Counted from the first letter of the stretch, positions 1 to 8,058 are shown. The stretch is DNA of 52,547 nucleotides from JBGTNQ01 sp038212375 (GCA_038212375.1 JBBQUO010000001.1:1-52547); one strand, 5' to 3'. The notes: a model not told the origin generated them from the sequence alone. Numbers and translations are program-made.

Positions 1-276
1 AACGGATATGGAAAAAAGACTGATCTCGAAGAATACAAGATTCAAAACCGCGGTGGCTCTGGTATTAAAACTGGAAATGTTACTGCAAAAACTGGAAATG
101 TTATCGCCTCTGCGATTGTCACACCAGCGGAAGAAGAAATCGTAGCTATTTCAAAGAAAGGACAAGTAATTCGTACTTCAATCGAAGAAATTCCAGAACT
201 GGGCCGCCAAACTCAAGGTGTACGCATCATGAAGCTTCGCGAAGGTGACTCACTCGCATCAGTTATTTGTTTCTAA
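1..276 (+). CDS. gyrA: DNA gyrase subunit A, C-terminal end (partial)
   Basis: The window opens inside a reading frame whose last 91 residues look like the end of the GyrA C-terminal beta-pinwheel, the domain that wraps DNA so that gyrase can introduce negative supercoils. Visible blade motifs are GYGKKT, QNRGGSGIKT and ELGRQTQGVRIMKL, with VAISKKGQVIRT between them. The frame ends at TAA 274-276 after SVICF, with no long acidic tail. The catalytic tyrosine and breakage-reunion domain lie outside the window. A ParC pinwheel is the alternative, but the ordered GyrA-box-like blade favours gyrase. Confidence 0.85.
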   Translation, partial: NGYGKKTDLEEYKIQNRGGSGIKTGNVTAKTGNVIASAIVTPAEEEIVAISKKGQVIRTSIEEIPELGRQTQGVRIMKLREGDSLASVICF

Positions 277-375
277 ATATTGCACCTAGCAACTATGTCT
301 TGAGCGCGCAGTATCGACTCTATTGTTTTGTGCACACCATGTCGTATCTGTGCACAATCGCATCTATGCATGATG

Positions 376-431
376 TATACTATTACCATATATGAGCTGG
401 GTCATGGTTTTTAATCGTCCTACTCTAGAAC
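376..431 (+). promoter_or_regulatory. Candidate promoter region before the methyltransferase operon
   Basis: The 162-base gap behind gyrA holds two possible -10 boxes: TATACT at 376-381, which would give a leader of about 50 bases, and TAGAAC at 426-431, which ends 7 bases before the ATG at 439 and fits the leaderless pattern seen across this window. The sequence TGTGCACA occurs twice upstream, near 330 and 350. No clear gyrA terminator hairpin is visible. Which box is used cannot be decided by reading. Confidence 0.35.
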
Positions 432-438
432 ATCAATC

Positions 439-966
439 ATGTTTAGTGATCCTATTAAAAATGTTGAGCAACTAAGCCTGAGACTTGGATCTGTCGTTCT
501 TGATCTCGGAAGTGGCTCAGGACATTATGCTATTGCATCTGCAAAAGCAGTTGGAGAAAAGGGGGCTGTGTATGCTATTGATATCCAAAAGGATATGCTC
601 ACGAAGCTCAAACGAGAAGCAGGTATCCAGGGCTTCCATAACATTGAAATTGTGTGGGGAGATATCGAAAAGTCAGGCGGAACAAAACTTAAGGATTCGA
701 TCGGTGACTACGCCATTATTTCAAACCTCATGTTTCAGGTAATAGATAAAGATTCTGTTGCAAAAGAAAGTTTTCGAATTTTAAAGTCAGGAGGCAAGCT
801 CCTTGTGGTTGATTGGTCAGACGCTTTTGGGGGTCTTGGTCCCCATGTTGATAGTGTTTTTTCCAAAGATGCAGCAGCAGCTCTCTTTACGAAGACTGGT
901 TTTACAATAGAAAAAGATATACAAGCAGGGAGTCACCACTATGGCATGATTTTTTTGCGACCATAA
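439..966 (+). CDS. Class I SAM-dependent methyltransferase
   Basis: A 175-residue protein with a Rossmann-type methyltransferase fold. Motif I is VVLDLGSGSGHYA (about residues 19-31), followed by the acidic end of strand 2 in VYAIDIQKDML and motif IV-like DYAIISNLMFQV; LLVVDWSD is a post-motif strand. It belongs to the UbiE/Methyltransf_31-like group, whose substrates vary from small molecules to proteins, so the substrate is unknown. The start MFSDPIKN is the usual beginning of this type and follows an in-frame stretch without a better start. It stands 7 bases upstream of the solute-binding protein gene and is probably the first gene of the pilin operon. Confidence 0.8.
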   Translation: MFSDPIKNVEQLSLRLGSVVLDLGSGSGHYAIASAKAVGEKGAVYAIDIQKDMLTKLKREAGIQGFHNIEIVWGDIEKSGGTKLKDSIGDYAIISNLMFQVIDKDSVAKESFRILKSGGKLLVVDWSDAFGGLGPHVDSVFSKDAAAALFTKTGFTIEKDIQAGSHHYGMIFLRP

Positions 967-973
967 ACCTATC

Positions 974-2260
974 ATGTCTAAATTTCAATTAATTTTAACG
1001 ATCGTGTTCGGAATCTTCATTGTTATGGGAGTTCTCGTTTTTTCTTTTGTTCGTACGAGTAGTGTTCCGCCTTCGTATGTCACAATTTGGGGTACTATTC
1101 CTCAAGAAATATTTAATGAAGTTCTTTCGCAGTCTCCACTTGGAAAGAGTAAGATTCTTATTCTTACCTATGTCCAAAAAAACTCCGATACATTCGACCA
1201 AGATTTTGTAGAAGCACTTGCATCGGGGACCGGTCCTGATGTAGTACTCCTCCCTCACGAAGAGATTTTGAAAAATCAAAGTAAACTCTTTACGATTCCT
1301 TATACTTCATATCCTGAACGCACATTCAAAGATAATTTTATTCAAGAAGGAGAACTTTTCTTGAGTTCAAAAGGGGTGCTAGCGCTTCCACTTACAGTTG
1401 ATCCATTGGTTATGTATTGGAATCGGGATATATTCAACAATGCCAATTTACCGACACCTCCTACTTATTGGGATGAGTTTTATGGACTTGCACAAAAGCT
1501 TACTACCAAAGACGGTGCTCTCAACATTACCCGCTCTGCAGTGGCACTTGGAGGGTGGAGAAATGTGACAAATGCTAAGGCACTGGTTTCAACACTGCTT
1601 CTTCAGGCAGGAGATCCTATTGTGAAAAACAATGGAACAAAGAACGACGTTGTCCTTGGTGATAGTGTGCAAAACCTTCCAATTTCACCAGCAGTCGCTG
1701 CTCTCACATTTTATACAGAATTTTCAAACCCAGCAAAACCTTTTTATTCTTGGAACCCCGCACTTCCAGAATCACAAAATATGTTTATTTCAGGAGATCT
1801 CGCAACATACTTTGGATTTGCATCTGAGATTAGCTCTCTGAAACTTAAAAACCCGAATCTAAACTTTGATGTTACCCAAATGCCGCAATCTCGAAATAGT
1901 GGAGATAAAATTACGTTTGGAGAGCTACAAGCATTTGCGATCGTAAAAACTTCAAAGACAATCGGTGGATCTTTTGGTGCCATAACATCCCTCACATCAC
2001 CTGACAACGTCGCACTCTTTGCGAGAGCTCTTCATTTGCCACCTGCAAGTCGACTTCTTCTAGCAAGTGTCCCAAAAGACCCATACCTTACGATTTTTTA
2101 TCAGAGCAGTTTGTGGTCTATGGGATGGTTTGATCCTAACGCGCCATACACCGAACGATCACTCCAGATCATGATAGAGAACATAACAGGAGGTAAGGCT
2201 CGTCTCGAAGTAGCAATTAGTAAAGCTCGTGACGAAATAAAGGCAATGCTCAACAACTAA
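974..2260 (+). CDS. Membrane-anchored extracellular solute-binding protein (family 1-like)
   Basis: A 428-residue protein with one N-terminal membrane anchor (about residues 5-27) and a periplasmic-binding-protein fold outside. Segments typical of SBP family 1/8 are GTGPDVVLLPHEE, LPLTVDPLVMYWNRDIF, PPTYWDEFYGLAQKL and the late YTERSLQIMIENI helix. There is no lipobox cysteine; a plain transmembrane helix holds it. Such proteins normally feed an ABC importer, but no permease or ATPase gene is in the window. The gene starts 7 bases after the methyltransferase and ends 1 base before the first pilin-like gene, so the three are probably co-transcribed. A role in sensing or surface binding is possible; ligand unknown. 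Confidence 0.8.
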   Translation: MSKFQLILTIVFGIFIVMGVLVFSFVRTSSVPPSYVTIWGTIPQEIFNEVLSQSPLGKSKILILTYVQKNSDTFDQDFVEALASGTGPDVVLLPHEEILKNQSKLFTIPYTSYPERTFKDNFIQEGELFLSSKGVLALPLTVDPLVMYWNRDIFNNANLPTPPTYWDEFYGLAQKLTTKDGALNITRSAVALGGWRNVTNAKALVSTLLLQAGDPIVKNNGTKNDVVLGDSVQNLPISPAVAALTFYTEFSNPAKPFYSWNPALPESQNMFISGDLATYFGFASEISSLKLKNPNLNFDVTQMPQSRNSGDKITFGELQAFAIVKTSKTIGGSFGAITSLTSPDNVALFARALHLPPASRLLLASVPKDPYLTIFYQSSLWSMGWFDPNAPYTERSLQIMIENITGGKARLEVAISKARDEIKAMLNN

Positions 2261-2261
2261 C

Positions 2262-2675
2262 ATGAAATTCTTTCAATTCATCACCGTTTCGATTGTCGCC
2301 GCCGCGCTTTTTCTCAGTCCATCTTATATTGTGCACTCGGCAGATTCATCTCTGGTATTTTGCAATCAATCTGTAGACCAGAATGGAAAGTTTGTTGGAA
2401 AAGAATGCGGATGGCCTGAGCTTATTCAGCTCCTAAGCCATATTATCAATTACATTACACTCCTTTCGATACCACTCGCGGCGATTGCCTTCTCTATAGC
2501 TGGATTCAAAGTTATGAGCGCAGGAGGAAGTATGAAAGGAAGAGATGAGGCAAAGAAAATTTTTGAAAATGTCGTAACAGGTCTTTTCTTTATTTTAGCT
2601 GCGTGGCTCATCGTAAACACTATTCTTGTTGCTCTCGTAAAAACAGGAGAAGGGTACTCTATTCTTGGAAATTGA
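2262..2675 (+). CDS. T4SS_pilin-type (VirB2/TrbC-like) membrane protein, paralogue 1
   Basis: First of seven tandem paralogues. 137 residues: signal peptide (MKFFQFITVSIVAAALFLS, cleavage probably near HSA), a short cysteine-containing loop with CNQSV and KECGW, then two long hydrophobic helices separated by a small polar turn (SAGGSMKGRDEAKKIFENV). This signal peptide/helix/polar turn/helix plan is that of the conjugative pilin family seen in many Patescibacteria genomes. The two cysteines may form a disulfide outside the cell. The ATG lies one base behind the stop of the solute-binding protein, which suggests coupled translation. Whether it is a true pilin subunit is inference. Confidence 0.72.
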   Translation: MKFFQFITVSIVAAALFLSPSYIVHSADSSLVFCNQSVDQNGKFVGKECGWPELIQLLSHIINYITLLSIPLAAIAFSIAGFKVMSAGGSMKGRDEAKKIFENVVTGLFFILAAWLIVNTILVALVKTGEGYSILGN

Positions 2676-2694
2676 TAATGATATACTTATTCAT

Positions 2695-3126
2695 ATGAAT
2701 CTAAAACGCTTCGGGATCAATGTGCTGGTTCTCACGGTATTACTTACTCCTTTCCTTTCGTTTGCACAGATAGATTTCCCTGGGCAGGGTAATCCAGTGG
2801 AAGTCACTACACCCGCGTCGTCCCCATCTCCCTCTTCGCAAAGCACATTTCCTAATCCACTTAAGGTTGATACGATTTCACAGCTTATAAGCTTGGTCCT
2901 CAATTCTATTGTTCTTCCAATAGGAGGTATGGTTGCGGTCGGATATATCATTTATGCTGGATTTATTCTCGTTACCGCTCAGGGTAATCCAAAGCAAATT
3001 GAGGAAGGGAAAAAAGCGTTTTATAATGCTTGTATTGGAACCGCAATTCTTCTCGGTGCTGTAGCGATTGCTGACGTTGTTAAAAATACGATTTGTAGTC
3101 TTAGTACCACAATATGCACAGGCTAA
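2695..3126 (+). CDS. T4SS_pilin-type membrane protein, paralogue 2
   Basis: About 143 residues from ATG 2695. This start is chosen because it begins a clean signal peptide (MNLKRFGINVLVLTVLLTPF, cut near SFA); an earlier in-frame start at 2665 would add polar residues and overlap the previous gene. After a proline/serine-rich spacer (about residues 28-55) come two hydrophobic helices, with the polar turn TAQGNPKQIEEGKKAFYNA between them. The C-terminus carries two cysteines (TICSLSTTICTG). The order matches the conjugative pilin-like family, with the long spacer as a distinguishing feature. It overlaps the next gene by 13 bases. Confidence 0.7.
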   Translation: MNLKRFGINVLVLTVLLTPFLSFAQIDFPGQGNPVEVTTPASSPSPSSQSTFPNPLKVDTISQLISLVLNSIVLPIGGMVAVGYIIYAGFILVTAQGNPKQIEEGKKAFYNACIGTAILLGAVAIADVVKNTICSLSTTICTG

Positions 3127-3512
3127 AGCTATATTATTCGGCTACGAGTATCGCTGCTATAATAGGAGTATTAGCTACTCCGCTTGTTTCATTTGCATTT
3201 TCTTGTCCTGTAAACGCGGTAGTGCCCCCGACCAACTTTACTGACGTAGTCTGTTTTGTCGATAGCCTCATAAACAGCATCCTTCCGCTTATAGTCGGAG
3301 CGAGTCTCCTTGTTTTCTTTGCTGGACTCATCAAGCTTATTCGCGGATCTGGTGATCCAAAGAATATCGCAGCAGGAAAGCAACTCATGATATGGGGCAT
3401 TGTCGCACTTTTTGTAATGTTCTCATTTATTGGGATCCTCAACTTATTCGTTGGAGATTTTTTTGGTAAGACGGTAGGTGTACCGCAATTTCCAGAAACA
3501 TCAACACCATAA
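3114..3512 (+). CDS. T4SS_pilin-type membrane protein, paralogue 3
   Basis: 132 residues. A signal peptide (about residues 1-29, ending SFAFS) is followed by a short loop with two cysteines (CPVNAVV and VVCFVDS), then helix 1 (LPLIVGASLLVFFAGLIKLI), the polar turn RGSGDPKNIAAGKQLMIWG and helix 2. The turn pattern G-D-x-K-x-x-x-x-G-K-x-x-x-x-W-G is shared with the next genes in the row and defines the array. The start overlaps the end of paralogue 2, consistent with translational coupling. No catalytic residues are expected in this family. Confidence 0.7.
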   Translation: MHRLKLYYSATSIAAIIGVLATPLVSFAFSCPVNAVVPPTNFTDVVCFVDSLINSILPLIVGASLLVFFAGLIKLIRGSGDPKNIAAGKQLMIWGIVALFVMFSFIGILNLFVGDFFGKTVGVPQFPETSTP

Positions 3513-3522
3513 TTACTATTGT

Positions 3523-3810
3523 ATGATTACAAGTTTTCAAGACCTTATACAAGCCGCTGGGAGTCTACTGAACCTCATCCTTCCTATTACGGTCGCCCTC
3601 GCACTGCTCTATTTTTTGTGGGGACTTACGACATTTATCCAAAAGTCTGGAGATGAAAAAGCTCATGCGGAAGGCAGGAGTAAGATGGTGTGGGGAGTTA
3701 TCGCACTGTTTGTTATGTTTTCTGTGTGGGGCCTTGTGGCATTCTTACAAAACGAGCTTATCGGAGGTTCAGGGACATCAACAAGTTTTCCAATTATTAA
3801 TAATAATTAA
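3523..3810 (+). CDS. T4SS_pilin-type membrane protein, paralogue 4 (no signal peptide)
   Basis: 95 residues from ATG 3523, 10 bases after the previous stop. Unlike most of its neighbours it has no signal peptide and begins directly with a short amphipathic segment (MITSFQDLIQ) before helix 1 (LPITVALALLYFLWGLTTFI). The turn KSGDEKAHAEGRSKMVWG and helix 2 (VIALFVMFSVWGLVAFLQ) are close to those of paralogues 5 and 6. An upstream in-frame extension exists but would lie inside the previous gene and adds no hydrophobic leader. The missing leader suggests it is inserted by its own first helix. Confidence 0.68.
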   Translation: MITSFQDLIQAAGSLLNLILPITVALALLYFLWGLTTFIQKSGDEKAHAEGRSKMVWGVIALFVMFSVWGLVAFLQNELIGGSGTSTSFPIINNN

Positions 3811-3814
3811 TGGT

Positions 3815-4300
3815 ATGAAAAAAGTATTACTCAGTATCGCTTTTATATCCCTCCCATTGTCTACCTTTGCAGCGGGAGCAGTGCTCTCAGGGACAGAAGA
3901 TTTCATCAAAAGAATTAGTAGTCTTATCGCGCTTCTCTTGCCAATAGTTGTAGCTCTCGCACTGCTCTATTTCTTTTGGGGGCTTGCACAGTTTGTGCTC
4001 GTCTCAGGAGACGATAAATCCATTGCCCAAGGCAAGAATAAAATGATTTGGGGCGTCATAACACTCTTTGTAATGATTTCTGTTTGGGGACTCGTTGGTT
4101 TATTGCAAAGTGAGCTCGGTATTAGAGCCAATCAATCAGCCCCGACCATTCCCACACTTCCTGGGTTTGGAAGCTCAGCTTCTACTGGGACAAATGGATC
4201 TGGAGCGAGTGGAAATCCTAGCGGGTCTGGTGATACCCCTATTTGTCCACCGTGCAGTAATTTCCCAGATCCAGCTTGCCCAGGGCTCGAGGTGTGCTAG
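3815..4300 (+). CDS. T4SS_pilin-type membrane protein, paralogue 5 with cysteine-rich tail
   Basis: 161 residues from ATG 3815, five bases behind the previous gene. The start is set by the signal peptide MKKVLLSIAFISLPLSTFAA; the longer open frame upstream overlaps paralogue 4 and is a shadow. Helix 1 is LLPIVVALALLYFFWGLAQF, the turn SGDDKSIAQGKNKMIWG, helix 2 VITLFVMISVWGLVGLL. It differs from the others in a roughly 55-residue tail, first Gly/Ser/Thr-rich and then cysteine-rich (CPPCSNFPDPACPGLEVC, four cysteines), which could be a crosslinked extracellular tip. About 114 bases without a gene follow before paralogue 6. Confidence 0.72.
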   Translation: MKKVLLSIAFISLPLSTFAAGAVLSGTEDFIKRISSLIALLLPIVVALALLYFFWGLAQFVLVSGDDKSIAQGKNKMIWGVITLFVMISVWGLVGLLQSELGIRANQSAPTIPTLPGFGSSASTGTNGSGASGNPSGSGDTPICPPCSNFPDPACPGLEVC

Positions 4301-4414
4301 TACTTTTCCCCCGCAACCCATTGTCTTTCGTGCCCCCTCTGATATTATGAAAGGTATCCTTTATGGAAGAAAGAAGGTCATTTATAACGATTTACTAAAT
4401 TAATATATAACACA

Positions 4415-4777
4415 ATGAAGAAATTTTTAGGTGCAGTTACAGCGTTTGCCCTCCCAATGCTTGCATTTGCACAGAGCGGTCCTCAGCTTGGTAACATAGA
4501 AACTTTCATCAAATCTATCAGTCGTCTTATCAATCTTCTCTTGCCGATTGTAGTTGCAATCGCACTGTTGTACTTCTTCTGGGGACTTGCGCAATTTATC
4601 CTCAATTCTGGAGATGACAAAGCACAAGCTGTTGGAAAGAATCGTATGATATGGGGAATTGTTACACTCTTTGTTATGGTGTCAGTGTGGGGTCTTGTAG
4701 GTTTTGTCGGCAGTGCTCTCGGTATTCAGCAAGGAGCAAACTCTGGAAACGTTCCGACAGTTCAAGGAGTTAACTAG
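4415..4777 (+). CDS. T4SS_pilin-type membrane protein, paralogue 6
   Basis: 120 residues. Signal peptide MKKFLGAVTAFALPMLAFAQ, then helix 1 (LLPIVVAIALLYFFWGLAQF), the turn NSGDDKAQAVGKNRMIWG and helix 2. Its core is nearly the same as paralogue 5, so the two are probably the most recent duplicates in the array; it lacks the cysteine tail and ends in a short Gly/Asn-rich stretch. Its stop codon at 4775-4777 lies 13 bases before the probable start of paralogue 7. Confidence 0.72.
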   Translation: MKKFLGAVTAFALPMLAFAQSGPQLGNIETFIKSISRLINLLLPIVVAIALLYFFWGLAQFILNSGDDKAQAVGKNRMIWGIVTLFVMVSVWGLVGFVGSALGIQQGANSGNVPTVQGVN

Positions 4778-4790
4778 TTTTATTGAGACC

Positions 4791-5084
4791 GTGTCAATTT
4801 CAGGATTTCTCGCTGCGATAGCAAGAGTTATTCTCAATCCTTTGATTGTCCTTGGATTTGTTGTAGCTATCTTGTATTTCTTTTTAGGAATATATAAGTT
4901 CATGACAAAAGCAGGAGACGAAAAGTCTAGACAAGAAGGGAAGAATGGAATTCTTTGGGGTCTGGTCGGGATGTTTATTATGGTAGGAGTGTTTAGTATC
5001 ATTAATGTCATTCTTCACACATTCGGCATTGATCAGACTCAAAGTGTAAGCTCAAATGATTACCTCAATCACTTATTGAAGTAA
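4791..5084 (+). CDS. T4SS_pilin-type membrane protein, paralogue 7 (probable GTG start)
   Basis: About 97 residues from GTG 4791. The frame is open back to TTG 4704 inside paralogue 6, but the GTG gives a protein built like paralogue 4 (short N-terminal segment, no signal peptide). AGGAG at 4765-4769 lies 21 bases upstream, too far for a normal site, so initiation is probably coupled to termination of paralogue 6. Helix 1 is LNPLIVLGFVVAILYFFLGI, the turn KAGDEKSRQEGKNGILWG, helix 2 LVGMFIMVGVFSIINVIL. It closes the operon; a strong terminator follows. The start is the uncertain part. Confidence 0.62.
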   Translation: MSISGFLAAIARVILNPLIVLGFVVAILYFFLGIYKFMTKAGDEKSRQEGKNGILWGLVGMFIMVGVFSIINVILHTFGIDQTQSVSSNDYLNHLLK

Positions 5085-5096
5085 GTCGTTCACAAA

Positions 5097-5129
5097 CAAA
5101 AAACTCACTCCAATCGAGTGAGTTTTTTG
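5097..5129 (+). terminator. Rho-independent terminator of the pilin-array operon
   Basis: Twelve-base-pair stem (5099-5110 with 5116-5127), loop CAATC, with the T-run forming the end of the descending arm. It lies 13 bases after the last pilin-like gene. Confidence 0.85.
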
Positions 5130-5160
5130 TTGTCCATATGTTCTATCTGGTACAGATCTG

Positions 5161-5166
5161 TATACT
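5161..5166 (+). promoter_or_regulatory. -10 box giving a leaderless mRNA for the lamin-tail-like gene
   Basis: TATACT ends 6 bases before the ATG at 5173, so transcription should begin at or next to the start codon. There is no Shine-Dalgarno sequence. Confidence 0.55.
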
Positions 5167-5172
5167 ATATCT

Positions 5173-6159
5173 ATGAGTAGACTAACCAAAGGAGCAGGAG
5201 AAACTGATACCGTGTTTATTGCGGCGATCGTTATCTTGCTTATTCTGTCTTGGATCCATCTTGGTGCCACAAGGAGTACTCGCGGGGTTTCAAACCTCAG
5301 TCCGTTTTCAGTTGCAACACCAAGTTCTTCATCTCGTTCCACGCAGCCGTATAATAGTGGAAGCAACAGCACTTTAGATGGCACTAAGTCGCCATGGTAT
5401 GGACTCGTCACGATTGACCTTGGGAGTGCTCCGAGCGAATATGAGCCGTACCAAGAATATATTATTCTCCACGCGAGCGGTGACCTTCAAAAATCTATCA
5501 ATGTATCTGGCTGGCAACTATCCAATGCAAAAGGTGCAAAGGTTTACCAAGTCGGAAGTAATGTCACCCGTTTTCAGTCTGACGTAGCGACCATTCCACT
5601 CGCTGTGCCGCTCTATATCCCAGGAAAGGGAAGTATTGCGAGTCCTGTTATACTCGCGCCAAATGGGCAGGTCATTGTAATTTCCGGTTCCAACACAACT
5701 GCAGGAGGCGTCCTTCCAAGTTTTCGAGAAAACAAATGCACAGCCTATCTCACTCATGATAAAAAAAATCCAGTGACTATTTATCCGAGCGTATACAGCT
5801 ATTGTCCTGCACCGTACAAAGAAGCAGGTGTTTCGGGTCTTGATAATGCATGTAATACGTTTGTTTCGAACCTGAATTCCTGCAGTACTCCAGACTTTGT
5901 AAATAGTGTAAGGACCAATGGGTATCTTGAACCTGGCTATGTCGATACGGTCGGCGGACTTTCTCAGAGCTGTAAAACATATATTCAAAACCACTATAGT
6001 TACAATGGGTGCGTCGCAAGCCATAGTGGTGATAGTGATTTCTACGGCTCAACCTGGCATGTGTACTTGGGTCGCAAATGGGAAATGTGGGCAACTGAAA
6101 GAGAAACGGTTACCCTCCTCGATGCAGATGGAAAAATTGTGAATACGTACTCGTATTAG
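5173..6159 (+). CDS. Membrane-anchored surface protein with a lamin-tail-like domain
   Basis: 328 residues. One N-terminal membrane helix (about residues 13-31), a Ser/Thr-rich linker (about 40-70), then a domain with the lamin-tail signature: an EYIILHAS-type strand, NVSGWQLSNAKG, and later the strand VILAPNGQVIVISGS (about 90-180). The C-terminal half has seven cysteines between about residues 197 and 277 that may form disulfides, and ends in a tryptophan-rich strand (KWEMWATERETVTLLD). Bacterial lamin-tail domains occur in secreted or wall-associated proteins and may bind DNA or other surfaces. It is a single-gene unit: leaderless promoter in front, convergent gene and terminator behind. 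The domain call is by motif only. Confidence 0.6.
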   Translation: MSRLTKGAGETDTVFIAAIVILLILSWIHLGATRSTRGVSNLSPFSVATPSSSSRSTQPYNSGSNSTLDGTKSPWYGLVTIDLGSAPSEYEPYQEYIILHASGDLQKSINVSGWQLSNAKGAKVYQVGSNVTRFQSDVATIPLAVPLYIPGKGSIASPVILAPNGQVIVISGSNTTAGGVLPSFRENKCTAYLTHDKKNPVTIYPSVYSYCPAPYKEAGVSGLDNACNTFVSNLNSCSTPDFVNSVRTNGYLEPGYVDTVGGLSQSCKTYIQNHYSYNGCVASHSGDSDFYGSTWHVYLGRKWEMWATERETVTLLDADGKIVNTYSY

Positions 6160-6225
6160 TAGGAAAAAATAGAATCAATCTACTCTGATTAAGTGAAGAA
6201 CAGAATGCGACGTATTCTGAAATAT

Positions 6226-6260
6226 AAAAAAAGGGCGAAGCGCATACAGCGCTTCGCCCT
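6226..6260 (-). terminator. Terminator of the lytic transglycosylase gene
   Basis: Twelve-base-pair GC-rich stem (6232-6243 with 6249-6260) followed on the minus strand by a run of T. It lies just behind the stop of the gene at 6278. Confidence 0.85.
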
Positions 6261-6277
6261 CGGTTGTCTCGTCGGTA

Positions 6278-7924
6278 TCAGTGATGATTGAATCGTGTCA
6301 CGGTCATCCGAACGAAATCAGGAGAAAAAGAACGGAATCGGAGAGTTTTTGGTCCAGTCGTAAACTTTCCGTTTACCTTCGGTACCCACTCTCCGTTTTC
6401 GAGTGTGTGACTCATGACTGAGTCACCATGCTCGTTGTAGACGGTGTACCGGATATCCTTTTCCGGTTTTGACCGTGTACGTTGGCTAAATGTGGGTACT
6501 GGTTCAGACAGCGAGCTGTCTCTGGGTAAGTCTACGACGATTATCTCGTCTCTCCCTTCCACGAAAGCTGCAACTTGCTCCGGTGTCCTTTCGTTCGGCC
6601 AACCAGGAGGAATGGTTTTGTATCCCATCTCCCAACAATACCTTGACGAACCCCAGTCATTGAATCTTCGATTATTGTACAACTTGCGAGCAATGCGAGC
6701 ATTGCCTTCCGCTGTTTCGATATTCTCGCCACTTTCCGCAATCATGTCACGATGAATCGTGTCGTTGATCTGAAAGAGGCCGACATCGTACTGATTTTGC
6801 TGACCACGAAGTGCAACTGTCGGATTGGTATCCGAGAATTGCTTTCCTCTTGATTCGCAATAGGCGATAGACTTCATGACCGCTACGACACTGTCGCCTT
6901 GGTCATGAAAGGTGCTATCAATCAGCTTTGAGTACTCTTCGGGGAGCAGATCGGCCTTGTTACTTTTCTCGAACGGATTGCTCGATCCAACGTATGTTAC
7001 CTTTGGAACTTGAGCGATTCGCTCTGAACTACTCGGAGCTTTTTCAGCCCAGAGACTGCTCACCGATTCACGGATGTGATCCGGTAAAAAGTAAGGAACC
7101 ACTCCAAAGAGAAACATAGCTCCTGTACTGACAGCGACAAGCTTATGAACAAGCTTGTGGCCACCGGCGGTTTTCCCGAAGGAATATCCGCCGACGATAA
7201 TGATAATCGTCAGAAAGAGACAGGGAACACTCGTCAGGTACGAGTAGATATTCCTCAATCGTTCTCCATACGGGACAAGTACCCAAATGAGGCCGACAAC
7301 AGCGAGATGAAATAATCCCGCAACCAGCAGACCTTTTCCGAATGTTTTGAGCCCGTCACCGCTTGTTCCTCCAACAGGATTTCCCCATTTTTTGAATGCC
7401 CAGATTATTCCCGCTATTGCTGGAATTCCAACAATAACGAGAGCGATAATCCAAAGCGTTGCTGATGAAGAAAACCATGAAGGAAGCGATGGAGATGAAA
7501 ATGTAGCTTGGGAGATAAACCCAACGAGTCGTATAACTCCATACACGATCGCAATTGCAACTGCAATAAAGATCGCTGATCCAATGCCAATTAGAGGCGT
7601 TGTTTTAATCTTCTTCCACATACCGCGTGACCTCCGTTTTGTTTGAAGATACAGAAAGAATATTCGCTTTCGCAAAAATACTTTCTTGTTGTACCACGAT
7701 GTGAATTGACGAAAATATTTCGCCGTAAACTCTGAGATGTGTTTCCGTGCAGAACGGATATTTTGGAAAATCCAAAGCAATATCCGCGAAACTTTCTGCC
7801 ACACAAAACCAAATGCTTTGCTAGTCGAGCTCGCGACACGACGAGGAATATCCGACATATTGTCGATACTCCACATGGTCATAAGTCGAATATTGAGCAG
7901 AAAGCTCTTCCACCAGTCTTTCAC
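6278..7924 (-). CDS. Polytopic membrane protein with C-terminal lysozyme-like transglycosylase domain
   Basis: 548 residues, starting at GTG 7924 with a good ribosome site (AAAGGAG) upstream. The first 100 residues are basic and aromatic, then come about five membrane helices (about residues 108-280), then a lysozyme-like/SLT domain (about 340-440). Its catalytic glutamate is probably in SIAYCESRGKQFS, and YDVGLFQINDTIH is the typical GLFQIN motif. The last 100 residues look like a beta-rich module. Such enzymes cut the glycan strands of peptidoglycan; anchoring by several helices rather than one suggests a fixed wall-opening role, for example for a pilus or secretion channel. Five helices in front of an SLT domain are unusual and may have a separate function. 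Confidence 0.72.
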   Translation of the reverse strand: MKDWWKSFLLNIRLMTMWSIDNMSDIPRRVASSTSKAFGFVWQKVSRILLWIFQNIRSARKHISEFTAKYFRQFTSWYNKKVFLRKRIFFLYLQTKRRSRGMWKKIKTTPLIGIGSAIFIAVAIAIVYGVIRLVGFISQATFSSPSLPSWFSSSATLWIIALVIVGIPAIAGIIWAFKKWGNPVGGTSGDGLKTFGKGLLVAGLFHLAVVGLIWVLVPYGERLRNIYSYLTSVPCLFLTIIIIVGGYSFGKTAGGHKLVHKLVAVSTGAMFLFGVVPYFLPDHIRESVSSLWAEKAPSSSERIAQVPKVTYVGSSNPFEKSNKADLLPEEYSKLIDSTFHDQGDSVVAVMKSIAYCESRGKQFSDTNPTVALRGQQNQYDVGLFQINDTIHRDMIAESGENIETAEGNARIARKLYNNRRFNDWGSSRYCWEMGYKTIPPGWPNERTPEQVAAFVEGRDEIIVVDLPRDSSLSEPVPTFSQRTRSKPEKDIRYTVYNEHGDSVMSHTLENGEWVPKVNGKFTTGPKTLRFRSFSPDFVRMTVTRFNHH

Positions 7925-7997
7925 AACCTCTCCTTTGTTAAAGTTTCAATGACCAGATTCTGGGCGTATTATAGCACATATAATACACATTTGTCAA

Positions 7998-8036
7998 TAA
8001 AAAAAGGGGGCTCATTGACTTAGCAATGAGCCCCCT
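7998..8036 (-). terminator. Terminator of the SPFH-domain gene
   Basis: Twelve-base-pair stem (8006-8017 with 8024-8035), loop of 6, followed on the minus strand by seven T. It lies 23 bases beyond the stop of the SPFH gene. Confidence 0.88.
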
Positions 8037-8058
8037 TAGGGTCTACTATGACCAATTT

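Noticed and set aside
392..476. 28-codon frame in front of and overlapping the methyltransferase start
   Set aside because: It could be a frameshifted N-terminus or leader peptide, but MFSDPIKN is the normal start of such methyltransferases and nothing supports the upstream frame.
5518..6094. Minus-strand frames of 168 and 105 codons opposite the lamin-tail-like gene
   Set aside because: Antisense shadows of a gene with clear domain features; rich in Cys, Arg and His without pattern.
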